Shown here piece after piece: positions 18,458-26,588 of a DNA stretch of 64,000 nt (its first letter is position 1; each line of letters opens with the position of its first letter). This DNA is from Sphingomonas desiccabilis (lineage in GTDB: Bacteria > Pseudomonadota > Alphaproteobacteria > Sphingomonadales > Sphingomonadaceae), in the NCBI RefSeq assembly GCF_004135605.1, contig NZ_SDPT01000001.1:1-64000 (forward strand), written 5' to 3'. The notes below the pieces were generated by a model that was not told the origin of the DNA, ran no database searches, and was given only the letters and a program-made list of their open reading frames with translations. Position numbers and translations under genes: made by a program.

Positions 18458-21202
18458 CTACCGGGGGGTGAGGGTGACGTGCGTGCCGCTGCCCGCCAGC
18501 GGGATCGTATAGGCCCCGCGCTCCAGCTTTGCGTCGTCGACCCCATAGGCGCGTGCGCCCGCGACCGTGGTCTCCACCAGCAGGCGTGCGGCCGGGGTGA
18601 AGCGCGTCTTGCCCGACAGCGTCAGCGTCAGCCGGCCGCTCGCGGGATCATAATCCGCCGCGTCGATCTTGCCCGCCTCCAGCGTCAGCCACAGCCCGGC
18701 CGGCGCCACGAACAGCCGCGTGCGCGCGCTGTCCTTGGGCTCGACGCGCAGCGTGCCGCCCTGCTGCTTCAGATTGCCGCCATAGGCGAGCCAGCCGAAG
18801 GTCGGGTCATCCACCAGATAAGTCGCCGTCGCATAGGCATTGCCGAAGAAGCCCATGCCATAATCGCCGGTATAGGCGTCCCATTTCATCATGTCGGGAT
18901 AGGCGTGGAAGGCGGCGCTGGAGAAGCCCTCCTGGTCGATGTTGGTGATGCCGCCCATCAACCCGCCATAGGCGACGCGCAGCAGGTGGGTGTCCTTCGG
19001 GTTCGCGCGGAAGGCGTCGAACAGCGGCACCGCGTTGAGGGTCGAGCCATAATGGTGGATCTGCCGCTCGATCCGCGGGACCTTGCCGCCATAGAGGAAA
19101 TCCCAGTAGCGGCGCGCATTGCCGTTATAGCCCCAGTGCGGGACGGCCGGATCATAGGCCAGGATCACCTCGCGCGTTTCGTCGGCCTGCGGCTGGTGGC
19201 CGAAATAGCGCATCCATGCATAGACCTCGGGCTGGCCGGTCGAATCCCAGGCCATCTCGCTGCCGAACGGATAGGGCAGGGTCTTCCAGTGATCGGCGCG
19301 GCCCTTCATCAGCCGTTCCATCTCGGCGGCCTCGGGCGCCATCCCCTCGCGCTTCAGGTCCTTGAGGATGTCGACGAACACGTCGCCCTCCATCTGGCCG
19401 AACTGCGCATAATGCGGCGCGTCGCGCATCATCGCGACCGTGGTCTGGTAGGCACGCTCCAGATACCAGCGCCAGTCGTGAGCCTTCACCAGGCCGGTGT
19501 GGTTGCGGGCTAGCCGGTACATCACCCAATGGCCGGCGGCGACGTGCGGATAATTGTAGGAGCGGCCGAGGTCGTCGGATTGCTTTTTGGTCCAGGCGGT
19601 CCAGTTCTTCCAGTTCAAGGCCGGGTCGTAATAGTCGCCGTGCTGCCCGGGCTCGTAATAGAACAGGCTCTTCTTGACGGCGCCCGCCTGCGGGCCGCTT
19701 GCCACCTGCAGCTTGCCGACCACCGTCTCGTTCATCATCCGCTCGAGCTTGGCGACTTCCTCCGGCACCGGATTGTTGAGCTGCTTCATCATCGCGGCGA
19801 CCCAGGCGCCGGCGCCGCCCTCGTCGCTCAGCCCCGCGATCCAGACGCGGGCGTCCTGCGTGACGATGCGGTTCGCCTCGCGATCATAGGACATGACGGC
19901 CGGGCCGCGCCGGAACGGGTCGGAACGGTCGTCGTACCATTGCCGGGTAGTCGAGAAGCGGCCGAGGTCGGCGACCGCCTGTTCGAGCGGCTTGGTGATG
20001 AAGTAGCTCACCGCCTGCACGCTGTTGTCGGCATAGGTGATAGAGAGGCGCGCCCGGCCCCAGCCGCTGGCGCGCACGGCATAGCGGGCCCATCCGTTGA
20101 TAGGCGCCGCCGGGGTCGCGGTGAGCGCGCCGGCGGGCTCGCTCTCTACCCGGATGACGGGCTGGGTGCTCTTCAGGAACAGCGATGCGTCCATGTCGGT
20201 CGGCACGACATAGCCGGGGATGCCGACGGCGACGGGCCGCGCCTGCTGCACCAGCGTGTTCTCGATGCCGCGGATGGAGGGCGCCTGCACCAGCCGCACA
20301 CCGATGGTGCGGGTCTCGCCCGGCGTCAGGGTGATGCTGGTTGGCGTGTTCCACTGCTCGCCGGCGTTCTTCCATTCCTTGTCGGCAAAGCCCTTGCTGG
20401 CGACCGTCCAGTCGTAGAAGCCTTCCGAGGTCTGGCCGCGCGGGCTGCGATCGGTGAAGATGTCGCCCGGTTCGGCGTGGGCGGCCTCTGCGATCGGGCG
20501 ATAGGCCTCCAGCGGGGTGCCGCGCTCCGGAATCACCAGCAACGCCGGCCCCTTGCCGTTCAGGCGGGTCACCTGCAGGTAGCCGGCGTCGCGGCCGATA
20601 TAGGGGTCGACGAAGCTCGCCTGCGCATGGGCCGTGTCCAGCTCACGGTCGGTGATGATGTTGTCGAACACCATCGGCATGCCGAGGCCCCCGATCTCGA
20701 CGGGCGTGCTGCCGGGGTTGGTAAGGGTGAAGCGTAGCGCGACCGCCTTGCCCTCCGTCGCCCAGCGCCGCTCCACCTTCAGCGGAAAGCCCGCGCCCAT
20801 GCTGGCGGTGATGTCGGCGGCCGCGAGCGTGCCCGGCCGCGCAGCGAGCTTGCGGATCGGTGCACGCTTCTTGGAGGAGGCGAAATCCTGCCATGCGCCG
20901 CCGGGCGCGCGCAGCCGCAGGTTGAGGTCGCCGAGATGGACATAGCCGTCCTCCGCCCGCTCCGCCGCCCGCGCGCCGGGCACGAAGTCGAACGCAGGCT
21001 CGGCGTTGGGGGACAGACGCGCGAGCGTCCCCGTGTCGCTGCGCAGCTCCATGCGGAACTCCGCAGTCCGGTACGCGGTGCGCGCGATCGGCTTGGCGAC
21101 CTTCTTTACCGGCTTCTCCTGCGACCAAGCGGGCTGCAGGGCCGGGACCAGCGGCACGGCTGCTAGCAAAGCGACGAGGGGCAGGGTACGCAGGACGTGC
21201 AT
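18458..21202 (-). CDS. Exported DUF5695-like putative glycan-active protein
   Basis: 914 aa from ATG 21202 with a signal peptide (LRTLPLVALLAAVPLVPALQPAWS). The first 370 residues look like beta-sandwich modules. The second half is helical, with conserved aromatic and acidic stretches (FYYEPGQHGDYYDP, YNYPHVAAGHWVMYRLAR, PFGSEMAWDSTGQPEVYAW, YGGLMGGITNIDQEGFSSAAFH) reminiscent of (alpha/alpha)6 glycosidases or lyases. I recognise this pattern as DUF5695, whose activity I do not know. It is divergent from the beta-L-arabinofuranosidase operon, and both promoter regions carry a copy of the same 16-bp site. A role in stripping the same plant glycan is therefore likely, but the reaction is unknown. 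Confidence 0.75.
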   Translation of the reverse strand: MHVLRTLPLVALLAAVPLVPALQPAWSQEKPVKKVAKPIARTAYRTAEFRMELRSDTGTLARLSPNAEPAFDFVPGARAAERAEDGYVHLGDLNLRLRAPGGAWQDFASSKKRAPIRKLAARPGTLAAADITASMGAGFPLKVERRWATEGKAVALRFTLTNPGSTPVEIGGLGMPMVFDNIITDRELDTAHAQASFVDPYIGRDAGYLQVTRLNGKGPALLVIPERGTPLEAYRPIAEAAHAEPGDIFTDRSPRGQTSEGFYDWTVASKGFADKEWKNAGEQWNTPTSITLTPGETRTIGVRLVQAPSIRGIENTLVQQARPVAVGIPGYVVPTDMDASLFLKSTQPVIRVESEPAGALTATPAAPINGWARYAVRASGWGRARLSITYADNSVQAVSYFITKPLEQAVADLGRFSTTRQWYDDRSDPFRRGPAVMSYDREANRIVTQDARVWIAGLSDEGGAGAWVAAMMKQLNNPVPEEVAKLERMMNETVVGKLQVASGPQAGAVKKSLFYYEPGQHGDYYDPALNWKNWTAWTKKQSDDLGRSYNYPHVAAGHWVMYRLARNHTGLVKAHDWRWYLERAYQTTVAMMRDAPHYAQFGQMEGDVFVDILKDLKREGMAPEAAEMERLMKGRADHWKTLPYPFGSEMAWDSTGQPEVYAWMRYFGHQPQADETREVILAYDPAVPHWGYNGNARRYWDFLYGGKVPRIERQIHHYGSTLNAVPLFDAFRANPKDTHLLRVAYGGLMGGITNIDQEGFSSAAFHAYPDMMKWDAYTGDYGMGFFGNAYATATYLVDDPTFGWLAYGGNLKQQGGTLRVEPKDSARTRLFVAPAGLWLTLEAGKIDAADYDPASGRLTLTLSGKTRFTPAARLLVETTVAGARAYGVDDAKLERGAYTIPLAGSGTHVTLTPR

Positions 21203-21279
21203 TGGGTGGGGCTCCTAGTCTGCGGCGGCGGGCTGCAGGTGTATTCCCCAGCATGAAACCAGCCGCACCTCGGTACGTC

Positions 21280-21295
21280 AAATACATTATACGAT
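21280..21295 (-). promoter_or_regulatory. Operator-like site facing the DUF5695 gene (copy 1)
   Basis: Read on the minus strand: ATCGTATAATGTATTT, 14 of 16 bases identical to the copy at 21349-21364. It contains a perfect TATAAT, so it may also be the -10 of the DUF5695 promoter; no good -35 is seen at 17 bp. It lies 77 bases before the start codon. Confidence 0.6.
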
Positions 21296-21348
21296 GTTGG
21301 AGCTACCATGAGGATGGCACCGGTTGACGCCGCTAAAAGCCCGCCGTA

Positions 21349-21364
21349 ATCGTATACCGTATTT
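21349..21364 (+). promoter_or_regulatory. Operator-like site facing the beta-L-arabinofuranosidase operon (copy 2)
   Basis: ATCGTATACCGTATTT, 14 of 16 identical to the sites at 42377 and at 21280 (minus strand). The core GTATAC is palindromic, typical of GntR/FadR-type operators. A TTGACG at 21324-21329 is 17 bp from TAATCG (21347-21352), so a bound repressor would cover the -10. It is 14 bases before the GTG start. Confidence 0.65.
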
Positions 21365-21378
21365 CACGGGAGAGGCAT

Positions 21379-23763
21379 GTGATCGAGAGCAGCCGTAGGG
21401 AACTGCTGGTAGGGGCAGCCACGTTGGTCTTCGCAGCGCAGAGCGCGAGCGCGATGGCGCGGGTGGCGAATCCGGGCGCGTCGCTGCTGCCCGCCAAGCC
21501 CAAGCCGCTACCGCTTGCGGCCGTCCGGCTCAAGCCGTCCGACTATGCGACCGCCGTCGAGGTCAACCGGGGCTATCTGCATCGGCTCGATCCCGATCGC
21601 TTTCTCCACAATTTCCGCAAATATGCCGGGCTCGAGCCCAGGGCGCCGATCTACGGCGGCTGGGAGAACGACACGATCGCCGGCCACACGCTTGGCCACT
21701 ACATGACCGCGCTGGTGCTGACGTGGCAGCAGACCGGCGACCCGGAATGCCGCCGCCGCGCCGACTATATCGTCGACGAACTCGCCGAGGCGCAGGCCGC
21801 GCGCGGCACAGGCTATGTCGGTGCCCTCGGGCGCAAGCGGAAGGACGGCACCATCGTCGACGGGGAGGAGATCTTCCCCGAGGTGATGAAGGGCGACATC
21901 CGTTCCGGCGGCTTCGACCTCAACGGCAGCTGGTCGCCGCTCTACACCGTGCACAAGCTGTTCGCGGGCCTGCTCGACATCCACGGCGCCTGGGGCAATC
22001 CCAAGGCGCTTCAGGTCGTCACCGGCCTGGGCGGCTATTTCGAGCGGGTGTTCGCGGCCCTCGACGACGCGCAGATGGAGAAGCTTCTGAGCTGCGAGTA
22101 CGGCGGCCTCAACGAGAGCTATGCCGTCCTCTATTCGCGCACCAACGACAAGCGTTGGCTGAAAGTCGCGGAGCGGCTCTACGACCACCGCGTGCTCGAC
22201 CCGCTGGTCGCGGGCGAGGACAAGCTCGCCAACTTCCACGCGAATACCCAGGTGCCAAAGCTGGTCGGCCTGGCCCGCCTCCACGACCTCACCGGCAAGC
22301 CCGAGCAGCGCAATGCCGCCACCTTCTTCTGGAAGACGGTGACGCAGCATCACAGCTATGTGATCGGCGGCAACGCGGACCGTGAGTATTTCTCCGAACC
22401 CGACAGCATCGCCAACCACATCACCGAGCAGACGTGCGAGCATTGCAACACGTACAACATGCTCAAGCTGACGCAGCAACTCTACCACTGGCAGCCCGAC
22501 GGCGCGCTGTTCGACTTTTATGAGCGCGCGCACCTCAACCACGTCATGTCGGCGCAGAACCCCAAGACGGGCGGCTTCACCTATATGACGCCGCTGATGA
22601 CGGGCACGAAGCGCGGCTATTCGGACCCGAACGACGATCCCTTCTGGTGCTGCGTCGGCTCCGGCATGGAAAGCCACGCCAAACATGGCGAGGCGATCTT
22701 CTGGGAGGGTGAGGGCGGCCTGATCGTCAACCTCTACATCCCGGCCGAGGCGCAGTGGCAGACGCGCGGCGCGCAGGTCGCGCTGGAAACCAGCTATCCG
22801 TTCGAGCCCGGTGCGCGCCTGACGCTCGCGGCGCTGAACAAGCGCGGGCGCTTCCCGATCGCGCTGCGCGTACCCGGCTGGGCAGGCGATACCGTGCAGG
22901 TCACCGTCAACGGCCAGCCCGTCACCCCCGCGATCGGCAACGGCTATGCCGTGGTCGACCGCCGCTGGAAGGCGGGCGACGTGGTCGCGATCACCTTCCC
23001 CCTGGAACTGCGGCTCGAATCGGCGCCGGGCGACCAAAACACGGTCGCGGTGGTGCGCGGGCCGATGGTGCTGGCAGCCGATCTCGGTGCGGGCGAAGGC
23101 GAATGGCAGGGCGCGGATCCTGCGATGGTCGGCGAACAGCCGCTCGCCGCCTTTACCCCGGCGCAGGGCCGCGCGACCTATGCCACCAAGGGGCTGCTGC
23201 GTCCTGCAGACCTGACGTTCGTGCCCTTCTACTCGCAGTATGAGCGGCGCAGCGCCGTCTACTTCAAGCGCTTCAGCGAGGCCGGTTGGAAGAACGAGCA
23301 GGTCGCGTTCCTCGCGGAACAGGCGCGCGTGAAGGACATTGCCGCCCGCTCGGTCGACGTCATGCACCTGGGCGAGATGCAGCCGGAGCGCGACCACAAT
23401 CTTACCTCGGAAATCTCCTATCCCGTCTCCTACCGCGGCAGGAACGGCCGCGACGCGCGCTCGGGCGGCTATTTCGAATTCTCGATGAAGACCAAGCCGG
23501 GCCCGCTCGTCCTGCAGGCCAGCTATTGGGGCAGCGAGCGCGCGCGCGACTTCGACATCCTCGTCGACAATGTGAAGCTCGCCACCCAGCATCTGGAGAA
23601 CGACCAGCCGGGCAAGTTCTTCGACGTCGAATATCCGCTTCCCGAGGCCCTTACCAAGGGCAAGCAGAGCGTGAAGGTGAAGTTCGTGCCGCATGACCGC
23701 AGCAGCGCTGGGCCGGTGTTCGGCGTCCGCCTGTTCACCGCGAAGCCCGGCGCGACGACGTGA
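21379..23763 (+). CDS. GH127/GH146-type beta-L-arabinofuranosidase, Tat-exported
   Basis: 794 aa from GTG 21379 (the overlapping ATG at 21377 is followed at once by a stop; GGGAGAGG lies upstream). The N-terminus SRRELLVGAATLVFAAQSASA is a twin-arginine signal. An (alpha/alpha)6 barrel (formerly DUF1680) contains YGGWENDTIAGHTLGHYM and FDLNGSWSPLYTVHKLFAGL. Glu354/Cys356 (QTCEHCNTYNML) and Cys424/Cys425 (DPFWCCVGSGMESH) match the zinc-thiolate site of HypBA1-like enzymes, where the first Cys of the pair is the nucleophile. C-terminal beta-sandwiches follow. Such enzymes release L-arabinose from beta-L-arabinofuranosides, including those on hydroxyproline of extensin. First gene of a four-gene operon; its stop overlaps the next start (GTGA). 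Confidence 0.9.
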   Translation: MIESSRRELLVGAATLVFAAQSASAMARVANPGASLLPAKPKPLPLAAVRLKPSDYATAVEVNRGYLHRLDPDRFLHNFRKYAGLEPRAPIYGGWENDTIAGHTLGHYMTALVLTWQQTGDPECRRRADYIVDELAEAQAARGTGYVGALGRKRKDGTIVDGEEIFPEVMKGDIRSGGFDLNGSWSPLYTVHKLFAGLLDIHGAWGNPKALQVVTGLGGYFERVFAALDDAQMEKLLSCEYGGLNESYAVLYSRTNDKRWLKVAERLYDHRVLDPLVAGEDKLANFHANTQVPKLVGLARLHDLTGKPEQRNAATFFWKTVTQHHSYVIGGNADREYFSEPDSIANHITEQTCEHCNTYNMLKLTQQLYHWQPDGALFDFYERAHLNHVMSAQNPKTGGFTYMTPLMTGTKRGYSDPNDDPFWCCVGSGMESHAKHGEAIFWEGEGGLIVNLYIPAEAQWQTRGAQVALETSYPFEPGARLTLAALNKRGRFPIALRVPGWAGDTVQVTVNGQPVTPAIGNGYAVVDRRWKAGDVVAITFPLELRLESAPGDQNTVAVVRGPMVLAADLGAGEGEWQGADPAMVGEQPLAAFTPAQGRATYATKGLLRPADLTFVPFYSQYERRSAVYFKRFSEAGWKNEQVAFLAEQARVKDIAARSVDVMHLGEMQPERDHNLTSEISYPVSYRGRNGRDARSGGYFEFSMKTKPGPLVLQASYWGSERARDFDILVDNVKLATQHLENDQPGKFFDVEYPLPEALTKGKQSVKVKFVPHDRSSAGPVFGVRLFTAKPGATT

Positions 23764-24800
23764 GCGAGACCACGCCCGCCGACACCGTGCCGATGACGCT
23801 GGACGAGGTCCGCACCCTGTCGCGCGGCGTGCTGTCCGGCGCCGGCCTCTCCGCCGATCATGCCGCGGCGGTTGCCGAGACTCTGGTCGCCGGCGAACGC
23901 GACGGCTGCGGCTCGCACGGCGTTTACCGGCTGCTGGTCGCGACCCGCAGCATCGCCACCGGCCGTGTGTCGAAGGACGCGGTGCCGGTGGTCAGCGAGC
24001 CCGCACAGGCGCTGGTGCGGGTCGATGGCGGCGGCGGCTTTGCCCAGCTCGCCTTCGAACGCGGCAAGCCGCTGCTGGTGGAAAAGGCGCGCAAGTTCGG
24101 CATCGCCGCGCTCGCGCTCAACAACGTTGTCCACTTCGCCGCGCTCTGGCCCGAGGTCGAGGCGCTGACCGAGCAGGGGCTGGTGGCGCTCGCCTTCACC
24201 CCCAGCCACGCCTGGGTGGCGCCGGCGGGCGGTACCGAGCCGGTGTTCGGCACCAACCCGATCGCGTTCGGCTGGCCACGGCCGGGCCGCGAGCCGTTCG
24301 TGTTCGACTTTGCAACCAGCGCGGTCGCGCGCGGCGAAATCGAGCTCCACCGTCGCGCGGGCAAGCCCGTGCCCGACGATTGGGGCTATGACGCCGACGG
24401 CAATCCCACCACCGACGCCGCGGCGGTGCTCTCGGGCGCGATGCGGACCTTTGGCGGGCACAAGGGGTCGGCGCTCGCCGCGATGGTCGAGCTGATCGCC
24501 GGGCCGCTGATCGGCGACATGACCAGCAAGGAATCGATGGCGGCCGATGATGGCGCGGGCGGATCGCCCCTGGGGGGGGAGCTGGTGCTCGCGATCGACC
24601 CGGCGGGCTTTCTGGGTGCGGGCGTCGCCGAGCATCTCACGCGGGCGGAAGCGATGTTCGAGGCAATCGAAACGCAGGGTGCGCGCCTGCCGGGATCCCG
24701 GCGCTATGCCGCGCGCCGGCGCAGCCTGGTGGAAGGCGTGCGGGTGCCCGCGTCGCTCCACGCCGATCTGATGGCGCTGGCACAGGGGGGCAAGGCTTAG
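23760..24800 (+). CDS. Ldh-family NAD(P)H-dependent oxidoreductase (LhpI/DpkA-like candidate)
   Basis: 346 aa from GTG 23760, overlapping the GH127 stop codon by four bases, so it is translationally coupled. Family marks of the malate/L-lactate/ureidoglycolate dehydrogenase-type (non-Rossmann) enzymes are ERDGCGSHGVYRL, the NNVVHFAALWPEVE helix, FGTNPIAFGWP, VFDFATSAVARGEIE and TFGGHKGSALAAMVEL. No signal peptide, hence cytoplasmic. Family members include delta-1-pyrroline-2-carboxylate / piperideine-2-carboxylate reductase (DpkA, LhpI of 3-hydroxyproline breakdown), 2,3-diketogulonate reductase and sulfolactate dehydrogenase. Given the operon and the shared regulatory site with hydroxyproline genes, an imino-acid or sugar-acid reductase is plausible. 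The substrate is not decided by the sequence. Confidence 0.82.
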   Translation: MSETTPADTVPMTLDEVRTLSRGVLSGAGLSADHAAAVAETLVAGERDGCGSHGVYRLLVATRSIATGRVSKDAVPVVSEPAQALVRVDGGGGFAQLAFERGKPLLVEKARKFGIAALALNNVVHFAALWPEVEALTEQGLVALAFTPSHAWVAPAGGTEPVFGTNPIAFGWPRPGREPFVFDFATSAVARGEIELHRRAGKPVPDDWGYDADGNPTTDAAAVLSGAMRTFGGHKGSALAAMVELIAGPLIGDMTSKESMAADDGAGGSPLGGELVLAIDPAGFLGAGVAEHLTRAEAMFEAIETQGARLPGSRRYAARRRSLVEGVRVPASLHADLMALAQGGKA

Positions 24801-24802
24801 AC

Positions 24803-26587
24803 ATGCGCAAGGTACGGTTTCTGCTTGGGGCAGCGTTGATGATGGGCCAGCTGGCGGCGGTGGAGGCGGCGGTTGCCGCGGCCCCGGCACAGGCGGCGGC
24901 AACCCAGACTGCCGACCAGCAGTTCGAGGCGATCTATACGGCCGAATGGGAATGGCGAAAGCAGCAGTCCGCCCCCAATGAGGACAGCCCCGCCGGCGCG
25001 GCCAAGCGCCTGCCGGACGTCGGCCCCAAGATACAGGCCGAAAAGCTTCAGCGCTGGGAAGCGACCGAACGGGCGCTCGCCGCCATTGATCCGGCCACGC
25101 TGTCGCCTGCCAACCGCGTCAACTTCGCGGTCTACAAGGGGCAGATCGACGCGCTCTTGGCGGAGCAGCGCTACCGCGAATATGAAAAGCCGCTCAACGC
25201 CGACACCAGCTTCTGGGGCGACATCGCCGGCTGGGCGCGCGAGCCGCTCGACAACGAGACCGCCTATCGCAATTACATCGCGATGCTGCGGGAGGTGCCG
25301 CGCTATTATGACCAGCAGATCGCGAACATGCGCGCCGGCCTCAAGCGCGGCTTCACCCCGTCGGCGATCACGCTGAAGGGCCGCGACCTCGGCGTCGCAC
25401 AGGTCGCCGAGGCCAAGACGCTCGACGACCAGACCTTCTACGCGCCGTTCCGCAAGATGCCCTCCACCGTTCCGGCGGCGACCCAGGCGGCGCTGCGCAA
25501 GGAGGGAGAGGCGGCGATCCGCGAGGCGGTGGTGCCCGCCCACGCCAAGCTGCTCAAATTCCTGCGCGCCGAATATATCCCCGGCGCCCGCAAGGAGCTG
25601 GACGCCTACCACCTTCCCGGCGGCAAGGCGTACTACCAGTCCAAAATCCGCGAGTTCACCACGCTCGACAAGACGCCGGACGAGATCCACGCGATCGGCC
25701 TGTCCGAAGTCGCCAAGATCCGCGCGCGGATGCTGGAGGTGAAGCAGCAGGTCGGCTTCCAGGGTGACCTGCCGGCGTTCCTCACCTTCCTGCGCACCGA
25801 TCCGCAGTTCTACGCCAAGACCCCGCAGGCGCTGCTCGACCGCGCCGCCTGGGTCGCCAAGACCTTTGACGGCAAGGCCAGCCAGTATTTCGGCCGGCTG
25901 CCGCGCAGCCGCTTCGCGATCAAGCCGGTGCCGGACGAGGTCGCGCCCTTCTACACCGGCGGGCGCGGCGGACCGGGCATCTACCTCGTCAACACCTACA
26001 ACCTGCCGGCGCGCCCGCTCTATTCGATCCCGGCGCTGACCCTGCACGAAAGCGCGCCGGGCCACGCCTTCCAGATGCCGCTGGCGGCGGAGAACACCAG
26101 CCTGCCGGCGTTCCGCCGCGACAGCTATATCTCTGCCTATGGAGAGGGCTGGGCGCTCTACTGCGAGGCGCTGGGCGAAGAGATGGGGATGTACGACACG
26201 CCCTATGACGTGTTCGGCATGCTCAGCTACCAGATGTGGCGCGCGGCTCGGCTGGTGGTCGACACCGGCATCCACACCAAGGGATGGAGCCGCGAGCAGG
26301 CGCAGAAGTACCTCCACGACAACACCGCCATGGCCGATCACGAGATCACGACCGAGGTCGACCGCTACATCGCCTGGCCGGGGCAGGCGCTGTCCTATTA
26401 CCTCGGAGAGCTCGCGATCCAGGAAGCGCGCGCCAAGGCCGAACAGGCGCTCGGCCCCAAGTTCAACATCCGCAACTTCCATGACGCGGTGCTCGAGCTC
26501 GGATCGGTGCCGCTGCCGGTGATGGCAGCGCGGGTCGACCAGCTGATCGCGGAAGGCGGCAAGGGGCCGTACCCGGACGAGGAATAA
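24803..26587 (+). CDS. Exported DUF885-family metallopeptidase
   Basis: 594 aa from ATG 24803, two bases after the previous stop codon. A signal peptide (LLGALMMGQ.. type) ends near AVAAAPAQA. The DUF885 signature TLHESAPGHAFQ gives a gluzincin-like HExxxGH zinc motif, and EGWALYCEALGEEMG supplies a further conserved Glu. A helical N-terminal half precedes it. DUF885 proteins are thought to be periplasmic carboxy- or dipeptidases; specificity is poorly known. Its place in the beta-L-arabinofuranosidase operon suggests it cuts the peptide backbone of the glycoprotein once sugars are removed (inference). Confidence 0.87.
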   Translation: MRKVRFLLGAALMMGQLAAVEAAVAAAPAQAAATQTADQQFEAIYTAEWEWRKQQSAPNEDSPAGAAKRLPDVGPKIQAEKLQRWEATERALAAIDPATLSPANRVNFAVYKGQIDALLAEQRYREYEKPLNADTSFWGDIAGWAREPLDNETAYRNYIAMLREVPRYYDQQIANMRAGLKRGFTPSAITLKGRDLGVAQVAEAKTLDDQTFYAPFRKMPSTVPAATQAALRKEGEAAIREAVVPAHAKLLKFLRAEYIPGARKELDAYHLPGGKAYYQSKIREFTTLDKTPDEIHAIGLSEVAKIRARMLEVKQQVGFQGDLPAFLTFLRTDPQFYAKTPQALLDRAAWVAKTFDGKASQYFGRLPRSRFAIKPVPDEVAPFYTGGRGGPGIYLVNTYNLPARPLYSIPALTLHESAPGHAFQMPLAAENTSLPAFRRDSYISAYGEGWALYCEALGEEMGMYDTPYDVFGMLSYQMWRAARLVVDTGIHTKGWSREQAQKYLHDNTAMADHEITTEVDRYIAWPGQALSYYLGELAIQEARAKAEQALGPKFNIRNFHDAVLELGSVPLPVMAARVDQLIAEGGKGPYPDEE

Positions 26588-26588
26588 C

